DNA of 64,000 bases from NCBI GenBank assembly GCA_051747385.1, contig JBNJGB010000005.1, forward strand, positions 62,001 to 126,000, given 5' to 3'. This DNA comes from JBNJGB01 sp051747385 (GTDB lineage: Bacteria; Myxococcota_A; UBA9042; PHBI01; JACKFB01). The position numbers were made by a program, and so were the translations under genes. Numbering within the stretch: the stretch's first letter is position 1; each line of letters starts with the position of its first letter. Shown here piece after piece: positions 16,847 to 25,502 of the stretch. The notes under the pieces are model-generated. The model saw only the letters and a program-made list of their open reading frames with translations, did no database searches and was not told the DNA's origin.

Positions 16847-19027
16847 ATGCAATCGCCCCCCCGAGACGAGCCGGGCGCCTCCGGCGGCTGGCGGCACGAC
16901 CTCGTGGCCGGCGCCCTGTCGTTCGGCGCAGTGGGCGTCCTGGACGGGGCGCTGACCTTCGTGCGGCTGGACGGTGGCCGCTCCGAGGCCCTGCCTGCCC
17001 TGCCCCTGGCCGTGTTCCTGTGGGTGCTCGTCGGCGCCGTGGCAGGCCTGGGTCGCTGGGCCGTCTGGCGCCTCCTGGCCGGCCGAGGCGGCCGGGACCG
17101 GGTCCACGCGAGGCTCCGCGGCGCCCTGCGACGCGTCGTGTCCGAGCGCGGGACGCCGCCGGATCGCCGCCGCCTGGCGCGGCTGGTCGGCGTGCTGGCC
17201 GGCCTGGGCGTCCTCGCGGGGGCATCCTTCGTCCTGCTCCACCACCTCATCACGCACCGACACGGCGCGGCGCTCATCTCCCTGGCCTTCCTCGCCGGGC
17301 AGGCCGTGCTCGTGCTGGGCTCCGCCGCGGCCGGCCTCGTCGTCCAGCGCGCCGTCCGCGCCCTTCTTGACAGGCTCCCCGAGGGGCGCTTCCGGGTCCT
17401 GTCCCTCCCGGGCGTCGTGGGCGTCCTCCTGGTGCTCCTCCTGCTGGGCGCCGGGGCGGCGATGGTCGTGTTCCGGGACGTCGCGGAGGCCACGGACGCC
17501 GTGTCCCTCGTGGTGCTGCCCGCCCTCGCCCTGCTCTCCCTGCCGCTCTGGGACCGCCCCGCCCGTCGCCTCGCCTTCCGCGGCGCCGGTGCGGTCGTGC
17601 CCGCCGTGGCCCTGCTCGTCGTCGGGCTGAGCGGACAGTCGAGCGCCGCCCGCCGCGCCCTGGTGGGCGACGGCTACACCTCCAAGTACGTGTTCAGCAC
17701 CGCCCAGGCGCTGTCGGACTGGGACGGGGACGGCGCGCCCTTCTTCCCGTCCATGGAGGACTGCGCCCCCTTCGATCCGGACCGCCACCCGTTCGCCACG
17801 GAGATCGCGGGAAACGGCGTCGACGAGAACTGCGACGGGAGCGACGACGTCCTGGCCGTCGACCACGATCGGCGGAGGCTGGCCCCGGAGCACAGGCAGG
17901 GCCCGAAGCCGGACCTCGTCCTGGTGACCATCGACTCCCTGCGCCCGGATCACCTGGGCTTCGGGGGCTACGACCGGGACACCTCGCCGAACCTGGACGC
18001 CTTCGCCGACCGATCCACGCTGTTCACGCAGGCGTTCTCCCAGGACTCGGGGACGGGCCCGAGCCTATGGTCGCTCATGGCCGGAAAGACGCCGTTCCAG
18101 ACGCGCATCGACGACACGGGCCGCTTCCCGCCGAACTTCCTGGACTCGGAGGTCCTCCTCGCCGAACAGCTCCGGGAGGCCGGCTATCACACCGAGGCCC
18201 TGCTCTGCGGCGCCGTCTTCGGCACGAAGCACTGGAACATCCGCCGCGGCTTCGACCGCTATCACGAGATCTGCGGCGGCCGGAAGAGCATGCAGGCCGA
18301 GGTGGTGACGAAGCGCGCACGGACTCGGCTCCGAGCCCTGCGGGACGGGGGCGAGCCGTTCTTCCTCTGGGTCCACTACTACGACCCCCACCAGCCCTAT
18401 CACGACCACCCGGACCAGGACCTGGGCGAGCGCCCGGTGGACCACTACGACGAGGAGATCCGCTACACGGACGAGCACGTCGGCCGGTTCCTGGACGCTG
18501 CGACCGAGACCCGGGAACGCCCGGTCTACGTGGCGCTCACGGCGGACCACGGCGAGAACTTCGGGGAGCACGGCCGCGCGCCCCACGCCCGCACCCTGTA
18601 CTACGAGGTCACGCACGTCCCGCTGATCATGTTCGGCAGCGATCGGCCGCCCCGCCGCGTCGAGGAGCCGGTGGCCCTGAACGACATCCACCCGACCTTC
18701 CTCGACCTGGCCGACCTGTCCCTGGAGCACACCACCATGGCGAGCCAGGCGCCCGTGCTCTTCGGCGAGGAGCCCGATCCCGACCGCCTCGTGTTCCAGG
18801 AGAACTCCTTCTCCCGCCCCAAGCGACACGTGAAGGGGGTGGTCGGCCTGGGTCACCACATGATCATGGACCTCACGACGGGCACCACCGAGCTCTACGA
18901 CCTGGAGTCCGATCGCGCCGAGACGCGCGACCTGTACGGCCGGGGGACGGACGTGGAGCAGCGGCTGGAACAGGCCCTGCGAGCCTTCATCCCCACGACG
19001 GAGGTCCCCGATCGGCTCGCGAAGTGA
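16847..19027 (+). CDS. Membrane sulfatase/phosphotransferase-family protein with a MopE-like metal-binding segment
   Basis: A 726-residue inner-membrane protein. The first 270 residues contain about seven hydrophobic segments. Residues about 291-335 form a MopE-type metal-binding motif: DWDGDGAPFF, DCAPFDPDRHP and NGVDENCDGSDD. An alkaline-phosphatase-superfamily catalytic domain runs from residue 356 (LVTIDSLRPDHLGFGGYDRD). It has GPSLWSLMAGKTPF at the nucleophile region, metal-site HYYDPHQPYH, and TADHGENFGEHG. It belongs to the sulfatase/lipoteichoic-acid-synthase-like hydrolases, and the substrate is unknown. A Ser or Thr nucleophile is likelier than formylglycine, because no CxPxR motif is seen. 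The fused metal motif is unusual. Confidence 0.87.
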   Translation: MQSPPRDEPGASGGWRHDLVAGALSFGAVGVLDGALTFVRLDGGRSEALPALPLAVFLWVLVGAVAGLGRWAVWRLLAGRGGRDRVHARLRGALRRVVSERGTPPDRRRLARLVGVLAGLGVLAGASFVLLHHLITHRHGAALISLAFLAGQAVLVLGSAAAGLVVQRAVRALLDRLPEGRFRVLSLPGVVGVLLVLLLLGAGAAMVVFRDVAEATDAVSLVVLPALALLSLPLWDRPARRLAFRGAGAVVPAVALLVVGLSGQSSAARRALVGDGYTSKYVFSTAQALSDWDGDGAPFFPSMEDCAPFDPDRHPFATEIAGNGVDENCDGSDDVLAVDHDRRRLAPEHRQGPKPDLVLVTIDSLRPDHLGFGGYDRDTSPNLDAFADRSTLFTQAFSQDSGTGPSLWSLMAGKTPFQTRIDDTGRFPPNFLDSEVLLAEQLREAGYHTEALLCGAVFGTKHWNIRRGFDRYHEICGGRKSMQAEVVTKRARTRLRALRDGGEPFFLWVHYYDPHQPYHDHPDQDLGERPVDHYDEEIRYTDEHVGRFLDAATETRERPVYVALTADHGENFGEHGRAPHARTLYYEVTHVPLIMFGSDRPPRRVEEPVALNDIHPTFLDLADLSLEHTTMASQAPVLFGEEPDPDRLVFQENSFSRPKRHVKGVVGLGHHMIMDLTTGTTELYDLESDRAETRDLYGRGTDVEQRLEQALRAFIPTTEVPDRLAK

Positions 19028-19063
19028 GCGCTGGCGGGGTTGTCGAGCGGCGCCGCGGTGAGC

Positions 19064-19093
19064 TTGCCGCTGCGTCGACAGGCATGCTACCCG
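19064..19093 (+). promoter_or_regulatory. Weak candidate promoter of the desaturase gene
   Basis: TTGCCG (19064-19069), 18-bp spacer, TACCCG (19088-19093). The gene starts at 19159 after AGGAG. Confidence 0.3.
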
Positions 19094-19158
19094 TTTCCCT
19101 CTCGACTCGCAGACACCGCTGGCCGCCGGGCGGCCCCCATCCCAGCCGAGAGGAGCGC

Positions 19159-20160
19159 ATGCGCACCGGCGCGGAGTTGAACCGAGCCACCAGACCTTTC
19201 GTGGAGGAGGACCGGGCCCGCTCCTGGCGCCTCCTGCTGACGACGCTGGCCCTCCAGGCCGCCACACTCGCAGCCGTCGTGGTCGTTCCGCCCTGGTGGG
19301 GGAAGGTGGCTTTGGGCGTCCTCGCGGGCCTGCTCAACGTGCGCCTGTTCATCTTCTATCACGACTACCTGCACGGCGCGATCCTGCGCGGCTCCAAGGC
19401 CGCCGACGCGATCATGGCGACCCTGGGCTTCTACATGCTCGCCGTACGCTCGGTCTGGCGGGAGACCCACAACTACCACCACAAGCACAACTCGAAGCTG
19501 CTGGGCTCGGCCATCGGCTCGTTCCCCATCGTCACGCTCGGCATGTGGCGCGGGATGAGCCCCGCGCAGCGCCTCAAGTACCGCTTCGCGCGTCACCCGC
19601 TGACCATCTTCCTGGGCTACCTCCCGGTGTTCCTGATCGGGATGACCCTGTCGCCCTTTCAGCGCAACCCGCGCAAGCACTGGGGCGGCCCGGTCGCGGT
19701 CGTCGCGCACCTGGGCCTGCTCGCCCTCACCTGGTGGCTCGCGGGGCCGGTGACCGCGCTGTGCCTCGTGGTCCTGCCCCTGGCGGTGTCCCTCGGCCTG
19801 GGCTCGTACCTCTTCTACGCCCAGCACAACTTCCCGGACGCCCGGCTGAGGTGCCGGCGGGAGTGGGACTACACGGCGGCCGCCCTGGAGGCGTCGAGCA
19901 TGTTCGACATGGGCCCCGTGATGCACTGGTTCACCGGCAACATCGGCTATCACCACGTGCACCACCTGAACCACCGCATCCCGTTCTATCGCCTCCCGGA
20001 GGCCATGGAGGCCCTGCCCGAGCTCCAGAGCCCCGGGCGCACGTCCTGGCGGCCCGCCGACGTGCTGGCGTGCCTCCGCCTGGACGTGTGGGACTCGGAC
20101 CGGGCGCGCATGGTCTCCCTGTCCGAGATCGAGGCCTTCGAGGCGCCGGTCGAGGCCTGA
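19159..20160 (+). CDS. Membrane fatty-acid desaturase
   Basis: A 333-residue di-iron desaturase that introduces double bonds into acyl chains of membrane lipids. All three histidine boxes are present: HDYLH (68-72), HNYHH (104-108) and HHVHH (265-269). Four or so membrane segments flank them. The ATG at 19159 follows GAGAGGAG closely and gives the normal family length; a much longer upstream frame is a shadow. It precedes the cyclopropane synthase-type gene, so the double bond it makes may be the substrate of that enzyme. Confidence 0.92.
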   Translation: MRTGAELNRATRPFVEEDRARSWRLLLTTLALQAATLAAVVVVPPWWGKVALGVLAGLLNVRLFIFYHDYLHGAILRGSKAADAIMATLGFYMLAVRSVWRETHNYHHKHNSKLLGSAIGSFPIVTLGMWRGMSPAQRLKYRFARHPLTIFLGYLPVFLIGMTLSPFQRNPRKHWGGPVAVVAHLGLLALTWWLAGPVTALCLVVLPLAVSLGLGSYLFYAQHNFPDARLRCRREWDYTAAALEASSMFDMGPVMHWFTGNIGYHHVHHLNHRIPFYRLPEAMEALPELQSPGRTSWRPADVLACLRLDVWDSDRARMVSLSEIEAFEAPVEA

Positions 20161-20185
20161 CCGGGCGCGCCCCGATTCCGCCGAC

Positions 20186-20202
20186 CGAGCAGATGCTCGT
20201 TT
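20186..20202 (+). terminator. Small hairpin followed by three T
   Basis: CGAGCA (20186-20191), GA, TGCTCG (20194-20199), then TTT. It is 26 bp after the desaturase stop and overlaps the TTGACA of the following candidate promoter, so its role is uncertain. Confidence 0.35.
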
Positions 20203-20229
20203 GACAGCCCGCCGCGGGCCGTCGCAGAA
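20201..20229 (+). promoter_or_regulatory. Candidate promoter of the cyclopropane synthase-type gene
   Basis: A consensus TTGACA (20201-20206) with 17-bp spacing to a poor -10, GCAGAA (20224-20229). The gene starts at 20278. Confidence 0.35.
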
Positions 20230-20277
20230 GAGCCGTTCCGCGGACCCACCGTCCAACCCCGAACCACGAGGTCGCCC

Positions 20278-21129
20278 GTGTCCACCCAGGAAGAGGTCGA
20301 AGTCTCCTACGACGTCTCGAACGAGTTCTTTCGTCTCTGGCTCGACGAGATGATGAACTACACGTGCGGGCTCCACGAGGGCGCGGAGACGCTCGAGCAG
20401 GCCCAGCTCCAGAAGCTGGAGTGGCACCACCAGGCCGCGCGGCTCGACCCGGACAAGCGCCTGCTGGACATCGGCTGCGGGTGGGGGGCGAACCTCGAGT
20501 ACCAGACCCGCATGAAGGGCGTGAAGCGGGCCACGGGCATCACGTTGTCGCGCGCCCAGGCCGAGGAGTGCCGAAGCCGGGGCCTCCCAGAAGGCGTGGA
20601 CGTGCAGGTCACCGACTACCGGGACTTCGAGCCCGACGGAAGATACGACGCGGTCATCTCCATCTGCATGATGGAGCACATCGCGACGCCCGAGGAGGCC
20701 CGCGAGGGCAAGCACATCGCCCTGTACCGCGACTTCTTCCGCCGCGCCTGGGAGTGGACGAACCCGGGCGCCTGGTTCGGCCTCCAGACCATCCTCCGCA
20801 ACCGCGTGCCACGGAACCGGGAGGACCTCCGGGACATCGGCTGGCTCACCTATCACATCTTCCCGGGCGGGCTGTCCCTGCGCCTGGAGGACGTGGTCCA
20901 GGCCGTGAACCCCTACTGGGAGATCATGGAGGTCCGGACGCGGCGCGAGGACTACCGGGAGACCACCGCCGAGTGGCTCCGCCGGCTCCGGTCCCACGAG
21001 GACACCATCCGCGAGCGCTGGGGCGATCGGGTCTTCGAGGACTACGATCGCTACCTCCGCACCTGCGTCCGGGCCTTCGAGAAGCACTACCAGTCGCTGG
21101 CGCAGTACGCTCTCCGCCGCATCGACTGA
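20278..21129 (+). CDS. Cyclopropane-fatty-acyl-phospholipid synthase family methyltransferase
   Basis: A 283-residue SAM-dependent methyltransferase. The N-terminal signature SYDVSNEFFRLWLDEMMNYTC is typical of Cfa and mycolic acid cyclopropane synthases (about residues 10-30). It is followed by the SAM-binding motif LLDIGCGWGANLEYQ (63-77) and SICMMEHI. The protein is shorter than E. coli Cfa (about 380) and lacks its N-terminal extension, which fits the catalytic-domain-only group. The start is GTG. It probably converts unsaturated acyl chains, such as those made by the adjacent desaturase, to cyclopropane or methylated forms. Confidence 0.87.
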   Translation: MSTQEEVEVSYDVSNEFFRLWLDEMMNYTCGLHEGAETLEQAQLQKLEWHHQAARLDPDKRLLDIGCGWGANLEYQTRMKGVKRATGITLSRAQAEECRSRGLPEGVDVQVTDYRDFEPDGRYDAVISICMMEHIATPEEAREGKHIALYRDFFRRAWEWTNPGAWFGLQTILRNRVPRNREDLRDIGWLTYHIFPGGLSLRLEDVVQAVNPYWEIMEVRTRREDYRETTAEWLRRLRSHEDTIRERWGDRVFEDYDRYLRTCVRAFEKHYQSLAQYALRRID

Positions 21130-21143
21130 CGCCGGTTTCACGG

Positions 21144-21536
21144 GGGGACGCCACCCAGCTCGAGAGCGCCCTGCTCAACCTGGCCATCAACGGCCGGGAC
21201 GCCATGCCCGGCGGAGGCGTACTGACGATCTCCGCCTCCGAGCGCGCCATCACGGCCGCCGACCTCGCCCCCGGCGACGAGGCGGCGCCGGGCGACTACG
21301 TGGTCGTGTCCGTGGCCGACACCGGCACGGGCATCGCCCCCGAGCACCTGGAGCGGATCTTCGAGCCCCTGTTCACCACCAAGCCCGACGGCGCCGGCAC
21401 CGGGCTGGGCCTCAGCATGGTCTACGGGTTCGTGCGCCAGTCGGGCGGGTTCATCCGGGTCGACACGGAGCCCGGCAGGGGGACGGAGATCGCCCTGTAC
21501 CTCCCGCGGGCGGACAGGCCCGGCGAGATGCAGTAA
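21144..21536 (+). pseudogene. Histidine-kinase fragment (HATPase_c domain only)
   Basis: From 21144 the frame encodes the C-terminal ATP-binding domain of a hybrid-type sensor kinase: the N-box in LLNLAINGRDAMPGGG, G1 in VADTGTGI, the F-box in EPLFTTK and G2 in GTGLGLSMVYGF. The stop is at 21534-21536. There is no H-box, sensor domain or plausible start codon upstream. The fragment begins about 15 bp after the methyltransferase stop, in a different frame. It looks like the remnant of a deleted kinase gene. Confidence 0.8.
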
Positions 21537-21575
21537 GGCCGCCGTCTCCGGCGGTCACGTCCGGAGACGCCGGCC
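21537..21575. terminator. Strong hairpin after the kinase fragment
   Basis: A 14-bp stem with one mismatch (21537-21551 with 21561-21575) encloses the 9-nt loop CGGTCACGT. It directly follows the fragment's stop codon and lies in the convergent gap before ilvC. No U-tract follows. Confidence 0.7.
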
Positions 21576-21698
21576 CCGAGCCCACTCCCGATGGGGGCGA
21601 AACGCCGGGCGCGATGAGCCCGACCACGTCCACGACCACGTTTCGCGGGCTCTCAGCGAGCCGTGGTCAATGGACAGCCGGGGACGCCGCCGCTCACC

Positions 21699-22688
21699 TC
21701 ACTTCAGCCCCTTCATCATCTCGCGGAGCTTGTCGCCCACCTGCTCGATGGGGTGCTCGGCGTCGCGGCGGCGCCTGGCCAGGAAGCCGGGGGCGCCGGC
21801 CTGGTTCTCCAGGATCCACTCCCGGGCGAAGGTGCCGTCCTGGACCTCGGCCAGGACGTCGCGCATGACCTCGCGGGCGCGCTCGCCGATGACGCGCGGG
21901 CCGCGGGTGTAGTCGCCGAACTCCGCCGTGTTCGACACGGAGTAGCGCATGTAGGCCAGGCCGCCCTTGTACATGAGGTCCACGATGAGCTTCAGCTCGT
22001 GGAGGCACTCGAAGTAGGCCACCTCGGGCTGATAGCCGGCCTCCACGAGGGTCTCGAAGCCGGCCTTCACCAGGTCGGAGACGCCGCCGCACAGGACTGC
22101 CTGCTCGCCGAAGAGGTCCGTCTCCGTCTCCTCGGCGAAGGTGGTCATGATGACGCCGGCGCGCGTGCAGCCGATGCCCTTGGCGTAGGCGAGGCCCACG
22201 TCCCGGGCGTCGCCGGAGGCGTCCTGGTGGACGGCCAGGAGGCCGGGCACGCCGAAGTCCTCCTCGTAGACCTCTCGGACGCGGTGGCCGGGAGACTTGG
22301 GGGCCACCATGATCACGTCCACGTCCTCGGGCGCGACGATCTGGTGGTAGTGGACGTTGAAGCCGTGGGCGAACATGAGGGTGTCGCCCTTGTCCAGGTG
22401 CGGCGCGATCGCCTGCTCGTACAGGGCCTTCTGGCGGGTGTCCGGCACCAGCATCATGAGGATCTGCGCCTGGCGCGCGGCGTCGCCGACGGTCGTGACC
22501 TTCAGGCCCTCGGCCTCCGCCTTGCCCCAGGAGCTGCTCCCCTCGTACAGCCCCACGACCACGTCGTGGCCACTGTCCTTGAGGTTCAGGGCGTGCGCGT
22601 GGCCCTGGCTGCCGTAGCCGACGACGGCGATGGTCTTGCCGTCCAGGAGGCGCTCGTCCGCGTCGTTGTCGTAGAAGACCGTGGCCAT
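21699..22688 (-). CDS. ilvC: Ketol-acid reductoisomerase (class I)
   Basis: A 329-residue enzyme of branched-chain amino-acid synthesis. It converts acetolactate and acetohydroxybutyrate to dihydroxy acids with NADPH and magnesium. The dinucleotide fold GYGSQGHAHALNL is at the N-terminus. The metal-binding region includes DLFGEQAVLCGG and ECLHELKLIVDLMY. The length fits the short class I form. GGGAG precedes the ATG. It is the last gene of an ilvB-ilvN-ilvC set on the minus strand, 53 bp after ilvN. Confidence 0.97.
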   Translation of the reverse strand: MATVFYDNDADERLLDGKTIAVVGYGSQGHAHALNLKDSGHDVVVGLYEGSSSWGKAEAEGLKVTTVGDAARQAQILMMLVPDTRQKALYEQAIAPHLDKGDTLMFAHGFNVHYHQIVAPEDVDVIMVAPKSPGHRVREVYEEDFGVPGLLAVHQDASGDARDVGLAYAKGIGCTRAGVIMTTFAEETETDLFGEQAVLCGGVSDLVKAGFETLVEAGYQPEVAYFECLHELKLIVDLMYKGGLAYMRYSVSNTAEFGDYTRGPRVIGERAREVMRDVLAEVQDGTFAREWILENQAGAPGFLARRRRDAEHPIEQVGDKLREMMKGLK

Positions 22689-22741
22689 GGAGTTCTCCCT
22701 CGGGGGATTGTCGGTTCGACGTGGGGGTCGGGGTAGGCTCT

Positions 22742-23269
22742 TCAGATGGGCGCCTGGGAGGTCCGCTCCGGCAGGCGGCTGCCCCGGACCATGACGACCT
22801 TGCCCGTGCGATACAGCTCCAGCAAGCCGATCGGGCGCAGCATCTCGATGAAGGCGCAGATCTTGTTCTCGTTGCCGGTCAGCTCGAGCGTGAACGTCGT
22901 GGGCGTGGCGTCGACGATGTTGGCCCGGAAGATGTCCGCGATCCGGCAGATCTCGCCCCGGTGCTCCGGGTCGCCCTTGACGCGGACCATGACCAGTTCG
23001 CGATCCACGGTGGGGTCGTCGGTCATGTCCGTGACCTTGATCACGTCGATCAGCCGGTTGAGCTGCTTGCAGGCCTGCTCGATCACCCACTCGTCGCCGC
23101 GGACCACCAGGGTCATGCGCGACGCGCTCGGGTCCACCGTCTCGCCGACGGACACGCTCTCGATGTTGTAGCCCTTCGCGGCGATGAGCTGGGCGATGCG
23201 CGCCAGCACGCCGGTCCGGTTCTCGACCAGCAGGCTGATGGTGTGTCGCCGCACGACGGGATCGCTCAT
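22742..23269 (-). CDS. ilvN: Acetolactate synthase small (regulatory) subunit
   Basis: A 175-residue regulatory subunit that activates IlvB and confers valine feedback. The ACT domain begins ISLLVENRTGVLARIAQLIAA and continues through GYNIESVSVGETVDPSASRM. The C-terminal ALS-ss domain follows (GEICRIADIFRANIVD). Its ATG lies 8 bp after the ilvB stop, so they are probably co-translated. The gene could equally be called ilvH. Confidence 0.95.
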   Translation of the reverse strand: MSDPVVRRHTISLLVENRTGVLARIAQLIAAKGYNIESVSVGETVDPSASRMTLVVRGDEWVIEQACKQLNRLIDVIKVTDMTDDPTVDRELVMVRVKGDPEHRGEICRIADIFRANIVDATPTTFTLELTGNENKICAFIEMLRPIGLLELYRTGKVVMVRGSRLPERTSQAPI

Positions 23270-23277
23270 GGTCGGGA

Positions 23278-25023
23278 TCACTCCTTCCGGATCTTGATGT
23301 GGTCCGGCACGGGCTCGCCGTGGTCGATGATGCTTGTCAGGGGGTGGCCCGACGGGATGATGGGATAGCAGTTCTCCTCGCGGGACACCCGGACGTCCAC
23401 GACGACCGGCCCCGGGGTGCGCACGGCCTTGTCGATGGCCGCGTCCAGCTCCCCCGGGTGCTCGACCCGGATGCCGGTGGCCCCGTAGGCCTCGGCCAGC
23501 TTCACCAGGTCCGGCGCCACCTGCAGGTCCACCTGGGAGTACCGCCGGGCGAAGAACAGCTCCTGCCACTGGCGGACCATGCCCAGGTACTCGTTGTTGA
23601 TCACGAAGGTCTTCACCGCCAGGCCGTACTGGACGCAGGTCGCCAGCTCGTGGAGCGACATCTGGAAGCTGCCGTCCCCGTCGATGTTGAGGACGAGGTC
23701 GTCCGGGCAGCCCGCGGCGGCGCCCATGGCGGCCGGGAGGCCGTAGCCCATGGTCCCGAACCCGCCGGAGGTCAGCCAACGCCGCGGCTTCCGGGCCCGG
23801 TAGTACTGGGCCGCCCACATCTGATGCTGCCCCACCCCGGTGGACACGATGGGATCGTGCTCCTCGGTGAGGCGGTAGATCCGATCGATCGCCTGTTGGG
23901 GCTTGATCTCCGTGTCGCTCGGCTCCCAGCGGAGGGGGTGGGCCGCCTTCCAGGACTCGATCTCCTCGTACCAGGCCGGGTGCCGCGGGGGCTCCTCGCC
24001 GACGATCTTCCGGAGCTCCCGGTTCAGCACGCGCAGGACGTGCTTCACGTCGCCCACGATGGGCACGTCCACGTGGACGTTCTTCCGGATGGACGTGGGG
24101 TCGATGTCCACGTGGATGATCCGGCACTGCTTGGCGAAGCTGTCCAGGTCGCCCGTCACCCGGTCGTCGAAGCGCGAGCCGACGGCGATCATCAGGTCGC
24201 ACTCGGTCATGGCCCGGTTGGCCCAGTAGTTCCCGTGCATCCCCAGCATGCCCAGGTAGCGCGGGTGGGTCGTCGGCAGGGCGCCCAGGCCCATGAGCGT
24301 CAGGGTCGTGGGCGCGCCGGCCAGATCGACCAGCTCCGACAGCTCGGCGGAGGCGTTGGCGTGGATGATGCCGCCGCCTCCGTAGATCACCGGGCGCTCG
24401 GCCTCGGCGATCATCTCCGCGGCCTTCCGGATCTGGCCCACGTGGCCCTCGAGCGTCGGCTTGTAGCCGCGCATCTCGATGTGCTCCGGGTAGCCGTCGA
24501 ACCGGCCCTCGCCCATCATCACGTTCTTGGGGAGGTCCACGAGGACGGGCCCCGGGCGGCCCGTCGCGGCCACGTAGTAGGCCTCGCGGACCTTCTGGGG
24601 AAGCTCGTCGGTCTCGTACACGAGGAAGTTGTGCTTCGTGCACGAGCGCGTCGTCCCGACGACGTCCGCCTCCTGGAAGGCGTCGCAGCCCATGACCTCC
24701 GTGGCCACCTGGCCGGACAGCACGACGATGGCCATGGAGTCCATCAGGGCGTCCGTGAGGCCCGTGACGGTGTTGCAGGCGCCGGGGCCGGACGTGACCA
24801 TCACGGTCCCCACCTGCCCCGTGGCCTTGTACCAGCCCTCGGCCGCGTGGGCCGCCGACTGCTCGTGGCGGCACAGGATGTGCCGGACCCCGTAGTCCGG
24901 CAGGTGGTCGTAGGCGTGGAGGATCGCGCCCCCCGGGTGCCCGAAGACCGTGGTCACGCCCTGGGCCGTGAGGCACTCCAGGAGCATCTCCGAGCCCGTC
25001 AGCATCCCACTGCGTCGATTCAT
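23278..25023 (-). CDS. ilvB: Acetolactate synthase large (catalytic) subunit
   Basis: A 581-residue thiamine-diphosphate enzyme that condenses pyruvate with pyruvate or 2-ketobutyrate. The catalytic Glu is in CRHEQSAAHAAEGWYKATG. The central FAD-binding domain and the C-terminal TPP/magnesium motif NIDGDGSFQMSLHELAT ... NNEYLGMVRQWQ are intact. The start at 25023 is supported by AGGGGATCGA upstream. It is first in the ilvB-ilvN-ilvC operon. A 17-bp palindrome sits 30 bp upstream of the start codon. Confidence 0.97.
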   Translation of the reverse strand: MNRRSGMLTGSEMLLECLTAQGVTTVFGHPGGAILHAYDHLPDYGVRHILCRHEQSAAHAAEGWYKATGQVGTVMVTSGPGACNTVTGLTDALMDSMAIVVLSGQVATEVMGCDAFQEADVVGTTRSCTKHNFLVYETDELPQKVREAYYVAATGRPGPVLVDLPKNVMMGEGRFDGYPEHIEMRGYKPTLEGHVGQIRKAAEMIAEAERPVIYGGGGIIHANASAELSELVDLAGAPTTLTLMGLGALPTTHPRYLGMLGMHGNYWANRAMTECDLMIAVGSRFDDRVTGDLDSFAKQCRIIHVDIDPTSIRKNVHVDVPIVGDVKHVLRVLNRELRKIVGEEPPRHPAWYEEIESWKAAHPLRWEPSDTEIKPQQAIDRIYRLTEEHDPIVSTGVGQHQMWAAQYYRARKPRRWLTSGGFGTMGYGLPAAMGAAAGCPDDLVLNIDGDGSFQMSLHELATCVQYGLAVKTFVINNEYLGMVRQWQELFFARRYSQVDLQVAPDLVKLAEAYGATGIRVEHPGELDAAIDKAVRTPGPVVVDVRVSREENCYPIIPSGHPLTSIIDHGEPVPDHIKIRKE

Positions 25024-25053
25024 TCGATCCCCTGATCGTGGCGCGCGTCGTAC

Positions 25054-25070
25054 CTGACGCGACGCGTCAG
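25054..25070 (-). promoter_or_regulatory. 17-bp perfect palindrome upstream of ilvB (candidate operator)
   Basis: CTGACGCGACGCGTCAG has 8-bp arms around a single central base. It lies 31-47 bp upstream of the ilvB ATG and just downstream of a candidate promoter, where a bound repressor would block transcription. No T-box or leader peptide was seen. Confidence 0.5.
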
Positions 25071-25079
25071 CGGCCACCG

Positions 25080-25107
25080 ATTGTCGGGATTCCTGCGGTC
25101 GAAGCAA
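25080..25107 (-). promoter_or_regulatory. Candidate promoter of the ilvBNC operon
   Basis: On the minus strand TTGCTT (25107-25102), 16-bp spacer, GACAAT (25085-25080). The spacing is short and the -10 imperfect. Confidence 0.35.
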
Positions 25108-25229
25108 GAAGGTGGCCGCCTACCGGCCAAATCCGCCCCGCCTCCAGCCGGCCACGGACGGTCGCCGGGGCTGGTCGCCCCCCCCGGTTCGTGGGATAGG
25201 ATCGGGGGGCTGGACAAAGGAGGTGCCGG

Positions 25230-25502
25230 ATGCCGTCGACCCCCGAGCACATGAGCGAGGCCACGGCCGTGGTGGGAGCCCTCCTCGAGGCCCTGGACCT
25301 GTCCAACTACGTCTTCGAGGTGGAGCCCCGCGAGGACCTCTGGGAGGTCCGGGTCGAGTGCTCCACGCGCGAGGACGCCTGGCAGCGGACCGTCCTCGAG
25401 GTGGAGGACGGGACGCTCCAGGCCGCGCGCACCGAGGGGGCCGCCCGCGAGCGCCTGCTGGCCGCATGGGGCACCCGCCTCCGCGACTGTCGGCCGGAGT
25501 AG
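25230..25502 (+). CDS. Small acidic protein of unknown function
   Basis: A 90-residue protein with an excellent ribosome-binding site (AAAGGAGGTG, 5 nt before the ATG). The product has an N-terminal helix (ATAVVGALLEALDL), two or three predicted beta strands (YVFEVEPRED, LWEVRVECS, RTVLEVEDG) and a C-terminal helix (RERLLAAWGTRL). The family is not recognised. It is divergent from ilvB. Confidence 0.7.
   Translation: MPSTPEHMSEATAVVGALLEALDLSNYVFEVEPREDLWEVRVECSTREDAWQRTVLEVEDGTLQAARTEGAARERLLAAWGTRLRDCRPE

Noticed and set aside
25024..25229. T-box or attenuator leader for ilvB
   Set aside because: No T-box sequence, leader peptide rich in branched-chain codons, or terminator/antiterminator pair was found.
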